In this document: in pieces, positions 8,250 to 15,626 of the stretch
Position numbering within the stretch: the stretch's first letter is position 1
Layout of the letters: every line of letters begins with the position of its first letter
The notes under the pieces: generated by a model
Databases searched by the model: none
The model's input: the letters and a program-made list of their open reading frames with translations, nothing else
Told to the model about the DNA's origin: nothing
Position numbers and translations under genes: made by a program
Assembly: GCF_900104655.1 (NCBI RefSeq)
Contig: NZ_FNWD01000002.1
Location: forward strand, 1 to 64,000
Length of the DNA stretch: 64,000 nt
Reading direction: 5' to 3'
Origin: Millionella massiliensis
Lineage (GTDB): Bacteria > Bacteroidota > Bacteroidia > Bacteroidales > Rikenellaceae

Positions 8250-10100
8250 TTATTCGACGATCCGGATGGCACCTTTGTCGGCCGAGGAGACCATGTTGGC
8301 ATAGGCCTGAAGGGCTTTGCTGACGGTGCGCTGGCGGTTGGGACGGAAACCGGTGGTGGTCCGGATCTGTTCCATACGCTGGGCCAGAACGTCGTCGGCC
8401 ACTTCGAGGGTGATGGTGCGGTTGGGGATGTCGATATGGATCTTGTCGCCGTTTTCGACGGCTGCGATCAGACCGCCGGCGGCGGCTTCCGGAGAGCAGT
8501 GGCCGATGGAGAGGCCCGAGGTGCCGCCCGAGAAGCGTCCGTCGGTGAGCAGGGCGCAGGCTTTGTCGAGTTTGACGGTTTTCAGGTACGAGGTGGGGTA
8601 GAGCATCTCCTGCATGCCGGGGCCACCTTTGGGGCCTTCGTAGCGGATGATGACGATGTCGCCGGCTTTGACGGTACCGTCCAGGATGCCTTTGCTGGCC
8701 TGTTCCTGCGAGTCGAAGACGCAGGCGGTGCCGTCGAATACGAGGATCGAGGCGTCGACACCGGCAGTCTTGACGATGCAGCCGTCGGCGGCGATGTTAC
8801 CGTAGAGGACGGCCAGTCCGCCGTCTTTCATGTAGGCGTGGTCGATGTCGCGGATACAGCCCTGGGCGCGATCGGTGTCGTAGTCGGGGTACATGTTGCG
8901 CTGCGAACCGAGGGTGATGTTGAACTTGCCGCCGGGAGCGGAGAGGTATCGTTCGGTGTCGGCGCTGGTGGCGGTGGTGCCGAGGTTGTAGATGTCGTAT
9001 TTGGCGATGGCCTGAGCCAGAGTGAGGCCGTCGGCGCGCAGGGTGGTGCCGTCGATGAGACCGGCACGCATCAGGATGCCGAGGATGGCGAGGATGCCGC
9101 CGGCGCGGTTGACCTCCTGGATGTGGTAGGGCGAGTGGTTCGGAGCCACTTTGCAGAGCACGGGCAGTTTGCGCGAGAGGGTGTCGATGTCTTTCATGGT
9201 GAAGTCGACGCCGGCTTCGCGGGCCACGGCCAGCAGGTGGAGCACGGTGTTGGTCGAGCCGCCCATGGCGATGTCGAGGCTCATGGCGTTCAGGAAGGCT
9301 TCGCGGGTCGCGATCGAGCGGGGCAGCACCTTGTCGTTATCGTTGAAGTAGTATTCGCGTGCGTTTTTGACGATCAGTTTGGCGGCTGCTTCGAAGAGTT
9401 TGCGGCGGTTGGCGTGGGTGGCCACGATGGTGCCGTTGCCGGGCAGCGACAGGCCGAGCGCTTCGGTCAGGCAGTTCATCGAGTTGGCGGTGAACATGCC
9501 GGAGCAGGAGCCGCAGGTGGGGCAGGCGCCCTGTTCGATGCGGGTGAGTTTTTCGTCCGAGATGTTGGGGTCGGCGCCTTTGACCATCACGTCGATCAGG
9601 TCGTAGGCTTCGCCGTCCACTTCGCCGGCTTCCATCGGGCCGCCGCTGACGAAGACGGCCGGGATGTTGAGCCGCATGGCGGCCATCAGCATGCCGGGGG
9701 TGATCTTATCGCAGTTCGAGATGCAGACGATGGCATCGACGCCGTGGGCCTGGCACATGTATTCGACTGAGTCGGCGATCAGGTCGCGCGAGGGGAGCGA
9801 GTAGAGCATCCCGCCGTGTCCCATGGCGATACCGTCGTCGATGGCGATGGTGTTGAATTCGGCGGCGTAGCATCCTTCGGCTTCGATCATCTGTTTGATC
9901 TGCTGGCCGATTTCGTGCAGGTGGGTATGGCCCGGCACGAACTGGGTGAAGGAGTTGACAATGCCGATGATGGGTTGGCCGAATTGGCTATCTTTCATGC
10001 CGTTGGCACGCCAGAGGCTTCGAGCTCCGGCCATGCGGCGGCCTTGGGTGGTTACATCGCTGCGTAGTGGTTTCATTCCTGTCATTGCAATCTTAGTCAT
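8250..10100 (-). CDS. ilvD: Dihydroxy-acid dehydratase IlvD
   Basis: Fe-S enzyme dehydrating 2,3-dihydroxy acids to 2-oxo acids, the third common step of valine/isoleucine synthesis. It is 616 residues, full length. Cluster cysteines are visible in [12 protein letters not shown] and [20 protein letters not shown], and the substrate/Mg region in [15 protein letters not shown]. Three possible starts are close together (M1, M7 and M9); the first is used. It is the first gene of the ilv operon. A hairpin with a T-tract sits only 18 nt upstream of the start codon and may terminate xerD or act in the ilv leader. Confidence 0.95.
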   Translation of the reverse strand: MTKIAMTGMKPLRSDVTTQGRRMAGARSLWRANGMKDSQFGQPIIGIVNSFTQFVPGHTHLHEIGQQIKQMIEAEGCYAAEFNTIAIDDGIAMGHGGMLYSLPSRDLIADSVEYMCQAHGVDAIVCISNCDKITPGMLMAAMRLNIPAVFVSGGPMEAGEVDGEAYDLIDVMVKGADPNISDEKLTRIEQGACPTCGSCSGMFTANSMNCLTEALGLSLPGNGTIVATHANRRKLFEAAAKLIVKNAREYYFNDNDKVLPRSIATREAFLNAMSLDIAMGGSTNTVLHLLAVAREAGVDFTMKDIDTLSRKLPVLCKVAPNHSPYHIQEVNRAGGILAILGILMRAGLIDGTTLRADGLTLAQAIAKYDIYNLGTTATSADTERYLSAPGGKFNITLGSQRNMYPDYDTDRAQGCIRDIDHAYMKDGGLAVLYGNIAADGCIVKTAGVDASILVFDGTACVFDSQEQASKGILDGTVKAGDIVIIRYEGPKGGPGMQEMLYPTSYLKTVKLDKACALLTDGRFSGGTSGLSIGHCSPEAAAGGLIAAVENGDKIHIDIPNRTITLEVADDVLAQRMEQIRTTTGFRPNRQRTVSKALQAYANMVSSADKGAIRIVE

Positions 10101-10151
10101 ACAAATGAAGAAAGAAAAAATCCCCCGGTCAAAGTTGGTTGCCGGGGGATT
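10101..10151 (-). terminator. Hairpin plus T-tract in front of ilvD
   Basis: A 10-bp stem, AATCCCCCGG/CCGGGGGATT (10119-10128 with 10142-10151, 13-nt loop), is followed on the minus strand by TTTTTTCTTTCTTC and then ATG. It has intrinsic-terminator form. It can end xerD (stop at 10194) but also lies where the 5' leader of ilvD would be. A -7-like TCACTTTG is at 10160-10167 on the minus strand, just upstream. Confidence 0.75.
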
Positions 10152-10193
10152 ACGATGTTCAAAGTGATTTTTGTGTATATAAATACTTTGCTA

Positions 10194-11165
10194 TTAGTCT
10201 GTTGTGTTGTTATTCTTGTCGGTTTTCAGCGCCTGTTTTTTGTCGTCGTGTCCGGCCAGCGGGTGCAGTAGCAGGGTCTGGCGCAGGTCGTCCATCTCCA
10301 GGTGGGTATAGATCTCGGTCGTCAGGATCGATTCGTGACCCAGTAGCTCCTGAACGGCGCGGATGTCGGCTCCGCCCTGAAGCAGGTGGGTGGCGAACGA
10401 GTGGCGCAGGGTGTGGGGGCTGACGGTTTTGGTGATGCCGGCAGCGGCAGCGCACTTGCGGATGATGGTGAAGATCATCACGCGGGTCAGCCGTCGGCCG
10501 TGCTGGTTGAGAAACAGCGTGTCGGTCGAGTCCGGGGCCACGTACATGGTACGGCGCTGTTCGAGGTAGTACTCCACCTGTCGCAGGGCGGTGTCGGCGA
10601 TCGGAACGAGGCGTTGCTTGTCGCCCTTGCCGGTCACGCGGACGATTTTCTCTTCAGTGAAGAGGTCGCTCAGCCGCAGGTTCACCAGCTCGCTCACGCG
10701 CAGTCCGCAGCAGTAGAGCACCTCGAGGATGGCGCGGTTGCGGTGGCCGAGGGGGCTGCTCAGGTCGATGCTGTCGATCATGCGGCGTATCTCGTCGTAG
10801 GAGAGGGTGTCGGGCAGCTTGCGGATGATTTTCGGCGAGTCTATCAGTTCGGTGGGGAGCGTCTCGATGCGGTCGCTGTGGAGCATGAAGGTGAAAAAAC
10901 TGCGCACGCCGCTCAGCATGCGGGCCTGGGTGGTGTTTCCCGCGCCGCTGTCGTAGACGTGGGCCAGAAAGGCCTCGATGTCCGGGGCGGTCACGGCGGC
11001 GGGCTCCTTCGGGGCGGCGCTGCCCAGCAGGAACTGGCTGAATTGCTGAATATCGTGCAGATAGGCGGTGATGCTGTTCGACGAGAGACCGCGTTCGAAG
11101 CGCAGGTAGTCGCGGTAGTTGTCTATGGCTTGTCGCCAGCTGTTTTCAAGGTTCTGTTCGCTCAT
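10194..11165 (-). CDS. xerD: Tyrosine recombinase XerD/XerC
   Basis: Site-specific recombinase that resolves chromosome dimers at dif with its partner under FtsK control; ftsK is in this same window. It is 323 residues with an N-terminal SAM-like core-binding domain (about 12-100) and a C-terminal catalytic domain. Catalytic residues are visible: Arg in GLRVSEL, Lys in TGKGDKQR, the HTLRHSFATHLL box, His in LLGHESI and nucleophile Tyr in EIYTHLEM. The tail after the tyrosine is a little longer than usual (ends DKKQALKTDKNNNTTD). Placement divergent from aroQ is common in Bacteroidetes. XerC versus XerD cannot be settled by eye. Confidence 0.92.
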   Translation of the reverse strand: MSEQNLENSWRQAIDNYRDYLRFERGLSSNSITAYLHDIQQFSQFLLGSAAPKEPAAVTAPDIEAFLAHVYDSGAGNTTQARMLSGVRSFFTFMLHSDRIETLPTELIDSPKIIRKLPDTLSYDEIRRMIDSIDLSSPLGHRNRAILEVLYCCGLRVSELVNLRLSDLFTEEKIVRVTGKGDKQRLVPIADTALRQVEYYLEQRRTMYVAPDSTDTLFLNQHGRRLTRVMIFTIIRKCAAAAGITKTVSPHTLRHSFATHLLQGGADIRAVQELLGHESILTTEIYTHLEMDDLRQTLLLHPLAGHDDKKQALKTDKNNNTTD

Positions 11166-11229
11166 GGGCCTTCGGTGCTCCGTACGTTCTTCTAACGAAA
11201 AATTAACGACACGCAGCGTGCGAAATTAT

Positions 11230-11249
11230 CCAAATTTGCATAAATTTGG
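11230..11249. promoter_or_regulatory. Palindrome and -7 box in xerD/aroQ divergent promoter
   Basis: Perfect 20-bp dyad: CCAAATTT, spacer GCAT, AAATTTGG. It contains TAAATTTG (11241-11248), an exact match to the Bacteroidetes -7 consensus on the plus strand, 20 nt before the aroQ ATG. A repressor binding here would cover the aroQ start site. No TTTG at the -33 distance was found. Confidence 0.55.
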
Positions 11250-11267
11250 GCTTCATTCGGAGAAATA

Positions 11268-11696
11268 ATGAAAAAACTGTTGATTATCAACGGACCCAAC
11301 CTGAACCTGTTGGGCCTGCGCGACAAGGAGGTCTACGGCTCCCAGTCGTTCGAAGATTATTTGACGGAGTTGATCGCCGAATTCGGCGACCGTGCCGAAC
11401 TGGACTACTTCCAATCCAACGTCGAAGGCGAGATCATCAACGCCCTGCACGACGCCCGTAACAAATACGACGGAGTGGTCCTCAATGCGGGCGGATATAC
11501 GCATACTTCCGTGGCCATTGCCGATGCGATCGGTGCGGTGGCCTCCTGCGGACTGAAAACGGTCGAGGTGCACATCTCGAACATCATGGCGCGTGAGGAA
11601 TTCCGCCACGTGTCGCTCATCTCGCCGCGTTGTGCCGGCTCGGTGATGGGTTTCGGCATGCAGTCTTACCGGTTGGCGATTTATAGTTTTCTGTAA
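11268..11696 (+). CDS. aroQ: Type II 3-dehydroquinate dehydratase AroQ
   Basis: Catalyses the third step of the shikimate pathway, anti elimination of water from 3-dehydroquinate; the type II enzyme is a dodecamer without a Schiff base. It is 142 residues, typical. Visible family features are INGPNLNLLGLRDKEVYG with catalytic Tyr and the flexible lid, the substrate loop NAGGYTHTSVAIADAI, the catalytic HISN and the Arg of SYRLA near the end. It lies 100 nt upstream of pyk, is probably co-transcribed with it, and is divergent from xerD. Confidence 0.95.
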   Translation: MKKLLIINGPNLNLLGLRDKEVYGSQSFEDYLTELIAEFGDRAELDYFQSNVEGEIINALHDARNKYDGVVLNAGGYTHTSVAIADAIGAVASCGLKTVEVHISNIMAREEFRHVSLISPRCAGSVMGFGMQSYRLAIYSFL

Positions 11697-11725
11697 TAGA
11701 GGATAATAATAGGGGGGAGGAGACT

Positions 11726-11781
11726 GTTCTCTTTGTGAACAAAGAGAACCAGAAAAACTTTCGGAGATGCTGGCGCATCTC
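11726..11781 (+). promoter_or_regulatory. Two tandem hairpins in aroQ-pyk spacer
   Basis: The first is a 10-bp perfect stem, GTTCTCTTTG-TGAA-CAAAGAGAAC (11726-11749). The second is a 7-bp perfect stem, GAGATGC-TGGC-GCATCTC (11764-11781), ending 16 nt before the pyk ATG. Neither has a T-tract, so they look like mRNA-processing or leader elements more than terminators. Confidence 0.5.
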
Positions 11782-11797
11782 ATGACTTTCTTGCAGT

Positions 11798-13231
11798 ATG
11801 GAAAAGAAAACGAAAATAGTTGCCACGATTTCCGACCGTCGTTGTGACGTCGAATTCATCCGCTCGCTCTACGAGGCGGGGATGAACGTGGTGCGTATCA
11901 ACTCGGCCCACACTTCGTTTGAAGGGGCCACCAATATCGTAAACAATACGCGGGCGGTCTCCGAGAAGATCGCTATTCTGGTCGACACCAAGGGACCCGA
12001 AATCCGCACCACCCGCATGGCTGACGAGGGAATCGCCGTCAGCGAGGGTGATCTGCTGACCCTGCGCGGTGCGGACGACAACGAAGTGCTCTCGACGCGT
12101 GAGTGCATCTACTTGAACGATCAGGATATTTTTAACGAAGTTCCGGTCGGAGTGGCGGTGCTGATCGACGATGGCGACATCGCGCTGGAGGTAACCGACA
12201 AGGTCGACGGGGCACTGATCGCCCGGGTCAAGAACAGCGGTGTGATCAAGGGGCACAAGAGTGTCAACATTCCGGCCGTGCACCTGCACCTGCCGGCCCT
12301 GACCGAGCGCGACCGCGAATATATCCACTGGGCGATTCGTATGAATCTCGATTTTATCGCCCATTCGTTCGTGCGCAACAAGCAGGACTTGCTCGATATT
12401 CAGAAGATTCTCGATGCGGAGCACAGCACCATCAAAATCATCTCGAAAATCGAGAACCAGGAGGGGGTCGATAACATCGACGAGATTCTGGACCACACCT
12501 ATGCCGTGATGGTGGCACGCGGTGACCTGGGCGTCGAACTCAACGCTGAGCAGATCCCGATCGTGCAGAAAAACCTCGTGCAGAAGTGTATCGAGAGCAA
12601 AAAACCGGTGATTATCGCCACCCAGATGCTCCATTCGATGATCAACAATCCGCGTCCGACACGGGCCGAAGTGAGCGACGTGGCCAATGCCATTTTCCAA
12701 CGGGTGGACGCCATCATGCTCAGCGGCGAAACGGCCAATGGCAAATATCCGGTCGAAGCCGTGCAGGCGATGACCAAAATCGCGCTGGCCATCGAAAAAG
12801 AGGTCTCGCCGATTATCGACGTCAACATGGTGCGCATCAACAACGAGATTACGGCCCAGTTGGCCCGTTCGGCCGTGCGCGCCTGCACCAACCTGCCCGT
12901 CAAGGCGGTGCTGATCGACACCCTCTCGGGGCGTACGGGGCGTTATCTGGCAGCTTTCCGGGGCGAAAAACCGGTCTATGCCCTCTGCTACCGCAAGCAC
13001 GTGATGCGCGAGATGGCGCTCTCTTATGGCGTCTATGCCGAGTATGCCGAACCGGCCATTGCTCACGACCGGTTCAGCTATCAGATGTTGCTGATTCTGG
13101 AAAAAGAGCATAAGATATCCAATGGCGACCTGGTCGTGGTGGTCGGCGGATCGTTCGGTGCTGCCAAAGGCGCTTCGTTCATGGAGATCAGCAAGGTCAT
13201 CCACCTGCTCAACAAAGCCATGACGGAGTAG
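11798..13231 (+). CDS. pyk: Pyruvate kinase
   Basis: Final glycolytic step, PEP plus ADP to pyruvate plus ATP. It is 477 residues from MEKKTKIVATISDRRCD. Family motifs are VDTKGPEIRTTRM, the Lys/Glu active site in IKIISKIENQEG followed by VMVARGDLGVEL, and IIATQMLHSM with NPRPTRAEVSDVANAIF and DAIMLSGETANGKYPVEAV. The C-terminal allosteric domain (about 340-477) is present. Bases 12815-12916 reappear, with errors, at the left edge of the window as a cloning artefact and not as a second gene. Confidence 0.95.
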   Translation: MEKKTKIVATISDRRCDVEFIRSLYEAGMNVVRINSAHTSFEGATNIVNNTRAVSEKIAILVDTKGPEIRTTRMADEGIAVSEGDLLTLRGADDNEVLSTRECIYLNDQDIFNEVPVGVAVLIDDGDIALEVTDKVDGALIARVKNSGVIKGHKSVNIPAVHLHLPALTERDREYIHWAIRMNLDFIAHSFVRNKQDLLDIQKILDAEHSTIKIISKIENQEGVDNIDEILDHTYAVMVARGDLGVELNAEQIPIVQKNLVQKCIESKKPVIIATQMLHSMINNPRPTRAEVSDVANAIFQRVDAIMLSGETANGKYPVEAVQAMTKIALAIEKEVSPIIDVNMVRINNEITAQLARSAVRACTNLPVKAVLIDTLSGRTGRYLAAFRGEKPVYALCYRKHVMREMALSYGVYAEYAEPAIAHDRFSYQMLLILEKEHKISNGDLVVVVGGSFGAAKGASFMEISKVIHLLNKAMTE

Positions 13232-13334
13232 CGCGATCCGAGCGGAGGGGGAGTGCGGGTACGGTCGAAGCCGGATCGTGCAAGGCATCTTCCCGTCGGA
13301 CAAGATAGGGGCGCAATGCTTGTCGAAAAATCGT

Positions 13335-13385
13335 GCCGCCCGGTATAACGAAAACAATTTTCGTTATACCGGGCGGCTTTGTTTG
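13335..13385 (+). terminator. Intrinsic terminator after pyk
   Basis: A 20-bp perfect stem (core GCCGCCCGGTATAACGAAAA, 3-nt loop CAA) is followed by TTTGTTTG. It lies between the converging pyk and AraC-type gene and may serve both. Confidence 0.85.
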
Positions 13386-13433
13386 TTATGCGGTATTCGT
13401 TCTGCGCCGACTGCGGCTCCGGGCGGTGGAAGG

Positions 13434-14312
13434 TCAATCTCCGTTTGAGGTGAGTTTGCGGTAGGCAATGGGCGAGATGCCTTTGTGCTTTTTGAAAAAC
13501 TTGCTGAAGGAGGCCTGGTCGGAGAACGAAAGCGTTTCGGCAATCTGTTGAATGGGGGTGGTGCTGTCCTCGAGCAGGGTCATGGCACAGTGCACGATCT
13601 CGTCGCAAATGATGGCGTGGGGAGTCCGGTTCAGGATCTCTTTGATGACCCGGGTCAGGTGTTTGTTCGAGACGTGCAGACGCTCGGCATAAAAATCGAC
13701 CTGATGTTCGGTGCGGTAGTTGGCCCAGACCAGTTTCAAGAAGCCGAGCATCAGCCGGTCGCGCTGACCGAAGGCCGTCGGTTCGCCCGGATTGTCTTCG
13801 TGGGCGAACAGGATCTGGCCCAGTTCGAGGGTCAGGGCGCGGAACTGGGTCCGGATCAGCTCCTGCCGATAGTGGTGTCCCGTACGGCGGAAAACGGCTT
13901 CGAGCAGTTCGAGCTGCCGCATCATGGTATCGGTCTCTTCGGCTGTGAGGTTGAGTTGCGGCGAGTGGATCCGGTCGATGAGATTCTGATCGGGACCGGG
14001 CTTGAGATTTTTCAGAGTTTCGCCGGCGAACAGGAACGTATGTATCCAGCAGTAGGCATACGTGTTGCGGGCGATGGTGTCGATCGTGACGGAGAATCGG
14101 TCCGGAAGGTCGAGCAGCGTCAGGGTGCGCAATTCGCAGGGACGATTGTCGAGGCGCAGGGTCAGCGAACCTTCGCACACCAGAATGAGCATCCGGCACG
14201 GAGCGATGTGCTTCCCGGCCAGTTTGGGAAACTCCGACGGCGGGATAAACAGAATGCGGTTTTCCCAGTGGAATTCGGAGGGGAAGAGCGACGCCAGTTC
14301 AGAAATTTTCAT
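13434..14312 (-). CDS. AraC-family transcriptional regulator
   Basis: 292 residues. Residues about 1-180 form a ligand-sensing domain with cupin-like features (SLTLRLDNRPCELRTLTLLDLP). The last ~100 residues are an AraC-type double helix-turn-helix (YAERLHVSNKHLTRVIKEIL, then IQQIAETLSFSDQASFSKFF and KKHKGISPIAYRK). It is transcribed away from the RND efflux operon at 14513, so local control of that operon is the simplest reading. The 200-bp divergent spacer contains repeated TGGACAA / TTGTC elements as candidate sites. The ligand is unknown. Confidence 0.88.
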   Translation of the reverse strand: MKISELASLFPSEFHWENRILFIPPSEFPKLAGKHIAPCRMLILVCEGSLTLRLDNRPCELRTLTLLDLPDRFSVTIDTIARNTYAYCWIHTFLFAGETLKNLKPGPDQNLIDRIHSPQLNLTAEETDTMMRQLELLEAVFRRTGHHYRQELIRTQFRALTLELGQILFAHEDNPGEPTAFGQRDRLMLGFLKLVWANYRTEHQVDFYAERLHVSNKHLTRVIKEILNRTPHAIICDEIVHCAMTLLEDSTTPIQQIAETLSFSDQASFSKFFKKHKGISPIAYRKLTSNGD

Positions 14313-14356
14313 GGGATATCGATTCGGTGGGGTGATGGTGCAAAGAAAAGTAATAT

Positions 14357-14486
14357 TTGTCTAAAATGGACAAGTCGATGTGAAAAATCTACAAGTGTAG
14401 GAGGTTGTAGGGGTGGATTTGGGTATTTTGGACAAATTGTTGCGTCGATTGTCTATCCGGAATCGGGAGAGCGGCCTCTAATTTTG
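14357..14486 (+). promoter_or_regulatory. Candidate AraC operators and RND-operon promoter
   Basis: TTGTC-N7-GACAA lies at 14357-14373. TGGACAA recurs at 14367-14373 and 14429-14435, 62 bp apart, and the second is followed by TTGTC at 14449-14453. An exact -7 box TAATTTTG is at 14479-14486, 27 nt before the first ATG, without a TTTG at the normal -33 distance, as expected for an activator-dependent promoter. Confidence 0.45.
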
Positions 14487-14512
14487 GACCCGACAAAAAC
14501 TCAATTCCGAAA

Positions 14513-15625
14513 ATGAAAATACGAAGTATTCTTGCAACGAGTCTGTGTGCGTTGGTCGGAGCGGCCTGTTCGCCCCGGGTGCAGCAGCAGTCGGCCGGAG
14601 GCGATTATCCGCTGATGACCGTGAAACCGGAAGACCGACAGTTATCCGTTAAATATTCTGCCGTAATCAAAGGAAAACAGGACGTGGAGATACGTCCCCA
14701 GGTCTCCGGAACCATCACCCAGGTGTGTGTCGAGGAGGGGGCACCGGTCCGGAAAGGGCAGGTGTTGTTTGTGATCGACCAGGTTCCCTACCGGGCCGCC
14801 CTCAAAAAGGCGCAGGCCAGTGTGGCAACCGCTCAGGCCAATGAAGCCACGGCCAAACAAAACCTGGAGGGGAAAGAGGAGCTGTACCGCGAGCGTGTGA
14901 TTTCGGATTTCGAACTGCGCACCGCCTCGAACGAGTATAAGAGTGCTCAGGCAGCCCTGCTCCAGGCCGAAGCCGAGCGGCAGGATGCCGAAAACAACCT
15001 CTCGTACACCGAGGTGAAAAGTCCGGTGGACGGTTCGGCCGGTATGAGTTCCTACCGGGTCGGGGCACTGGTCAGTGCGTCGATGAGCGATCCGCTGATC
15101 AGCGTCTCCGACAACTCGAACATGTACGTCTATTTTTCGCTGACCGAAAAACAGATTCTGGCACTGACCCAGCAGTACGGCTCACTGGAAAAGGCGCTCG
15201 AATCCTTCCCCGCGGTATCGCTGGAGTTGAACGACGGCTCGATCTACGAGCATACCGGACGGGTGGATGTAATCAGCGGCATGATAGACAAAACGACCGG
15301 TACGGTATCGCTGCGGGCCGTGTTCGAGAACCCCGACAAACGGCTGATGAGCGGCGGGTCGGCCAATATCATCGTACCGTACGACCGTTCGCAGTGCATC
15401 GTCATCCCGCAGGAGGCGACCTACGAGATACAGAATCGTATCTTCGTTTACAAGGTGCAGGATGGTCGGGCGATCTCGACGCCGATCCGGGTGTTCGACA
15501 TCAACGACGGTACGGAATACATTGTTGAAGAGGGTTTGCAGACTGGTGACGTGATTGTTGCCGAGGGAGCCGGCCTGCTCAGGGACGGTGCCGTAGTCGT
15601 GTCGGCCAAAAACGGGGAGGAGTAG
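14513..15625 (+). CDS. RND efflux membrane-fusion protein (AcrA type)
   Basis: Periplasmic adaptor linking the inner-membrane pump to the outer-membrane channel. It is 370 residues with a lipoprotein signal (LVGAACSPR, lipid Cys near residue 20). The first lipoyl half is around IRPQVSGTITQVCVEEGAPV, an alpha-hairpin rich in Ala/Glu/Gln spans about 95-170, the second lipoyl half is SYTEVKSPVDGSAGMSS, and beta-barrel and membrane-proximal domains follow. It is first of three genes, 1 nt before the RND pump gene. Probably regulated by the divergent AraC-type gene. Confidence 0.93.
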   Translation: MKIRSILATSLCALVGAACSPRVQQQSAGGDYPLMTVKPEDRQLSVKYSAVIKGKQDVEIRPQVSGTITQVCVEEGAPVRKGQVLFVIDQVPYRAALKKAQASVATAQANEATAKQNLEGKEELYRERVISDFELRTASNEYKSAQAALLQAEAERQDAENNLSYTEVKSPVDGSAGMSSYRVGALVSASMSDPLISVSDNSNMYVYFSLTEKQILALTQQYGSLEKALESFPAVSLELNDGSIYEHTGRVDVISGMIDKTTGTVSLRAVFENPDKRLMSGGSANIIVPYDRSQCIVIPQEATYEIQNRIFVYKVQDGRAISTPIRVFDINDGTEYIVEEGLQTGDVIVAEGAGLLRDGAVVVSAKNGEE

Positions 15626-15626
15626 C

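Noticed and set aside
6455-9770. Long plus-strand frames opposite ilvB and ilvD (561 and 551 codons)
   Set aside because: Antisense to well-recognised genes, repetitive Gly/Val/Asp/His composition typical of reverse reading.
14381-14396. Rex-like half site TGTGAA in the AraC/RND spacer
   Set aside because: The second half-site does not match; only one half is present.
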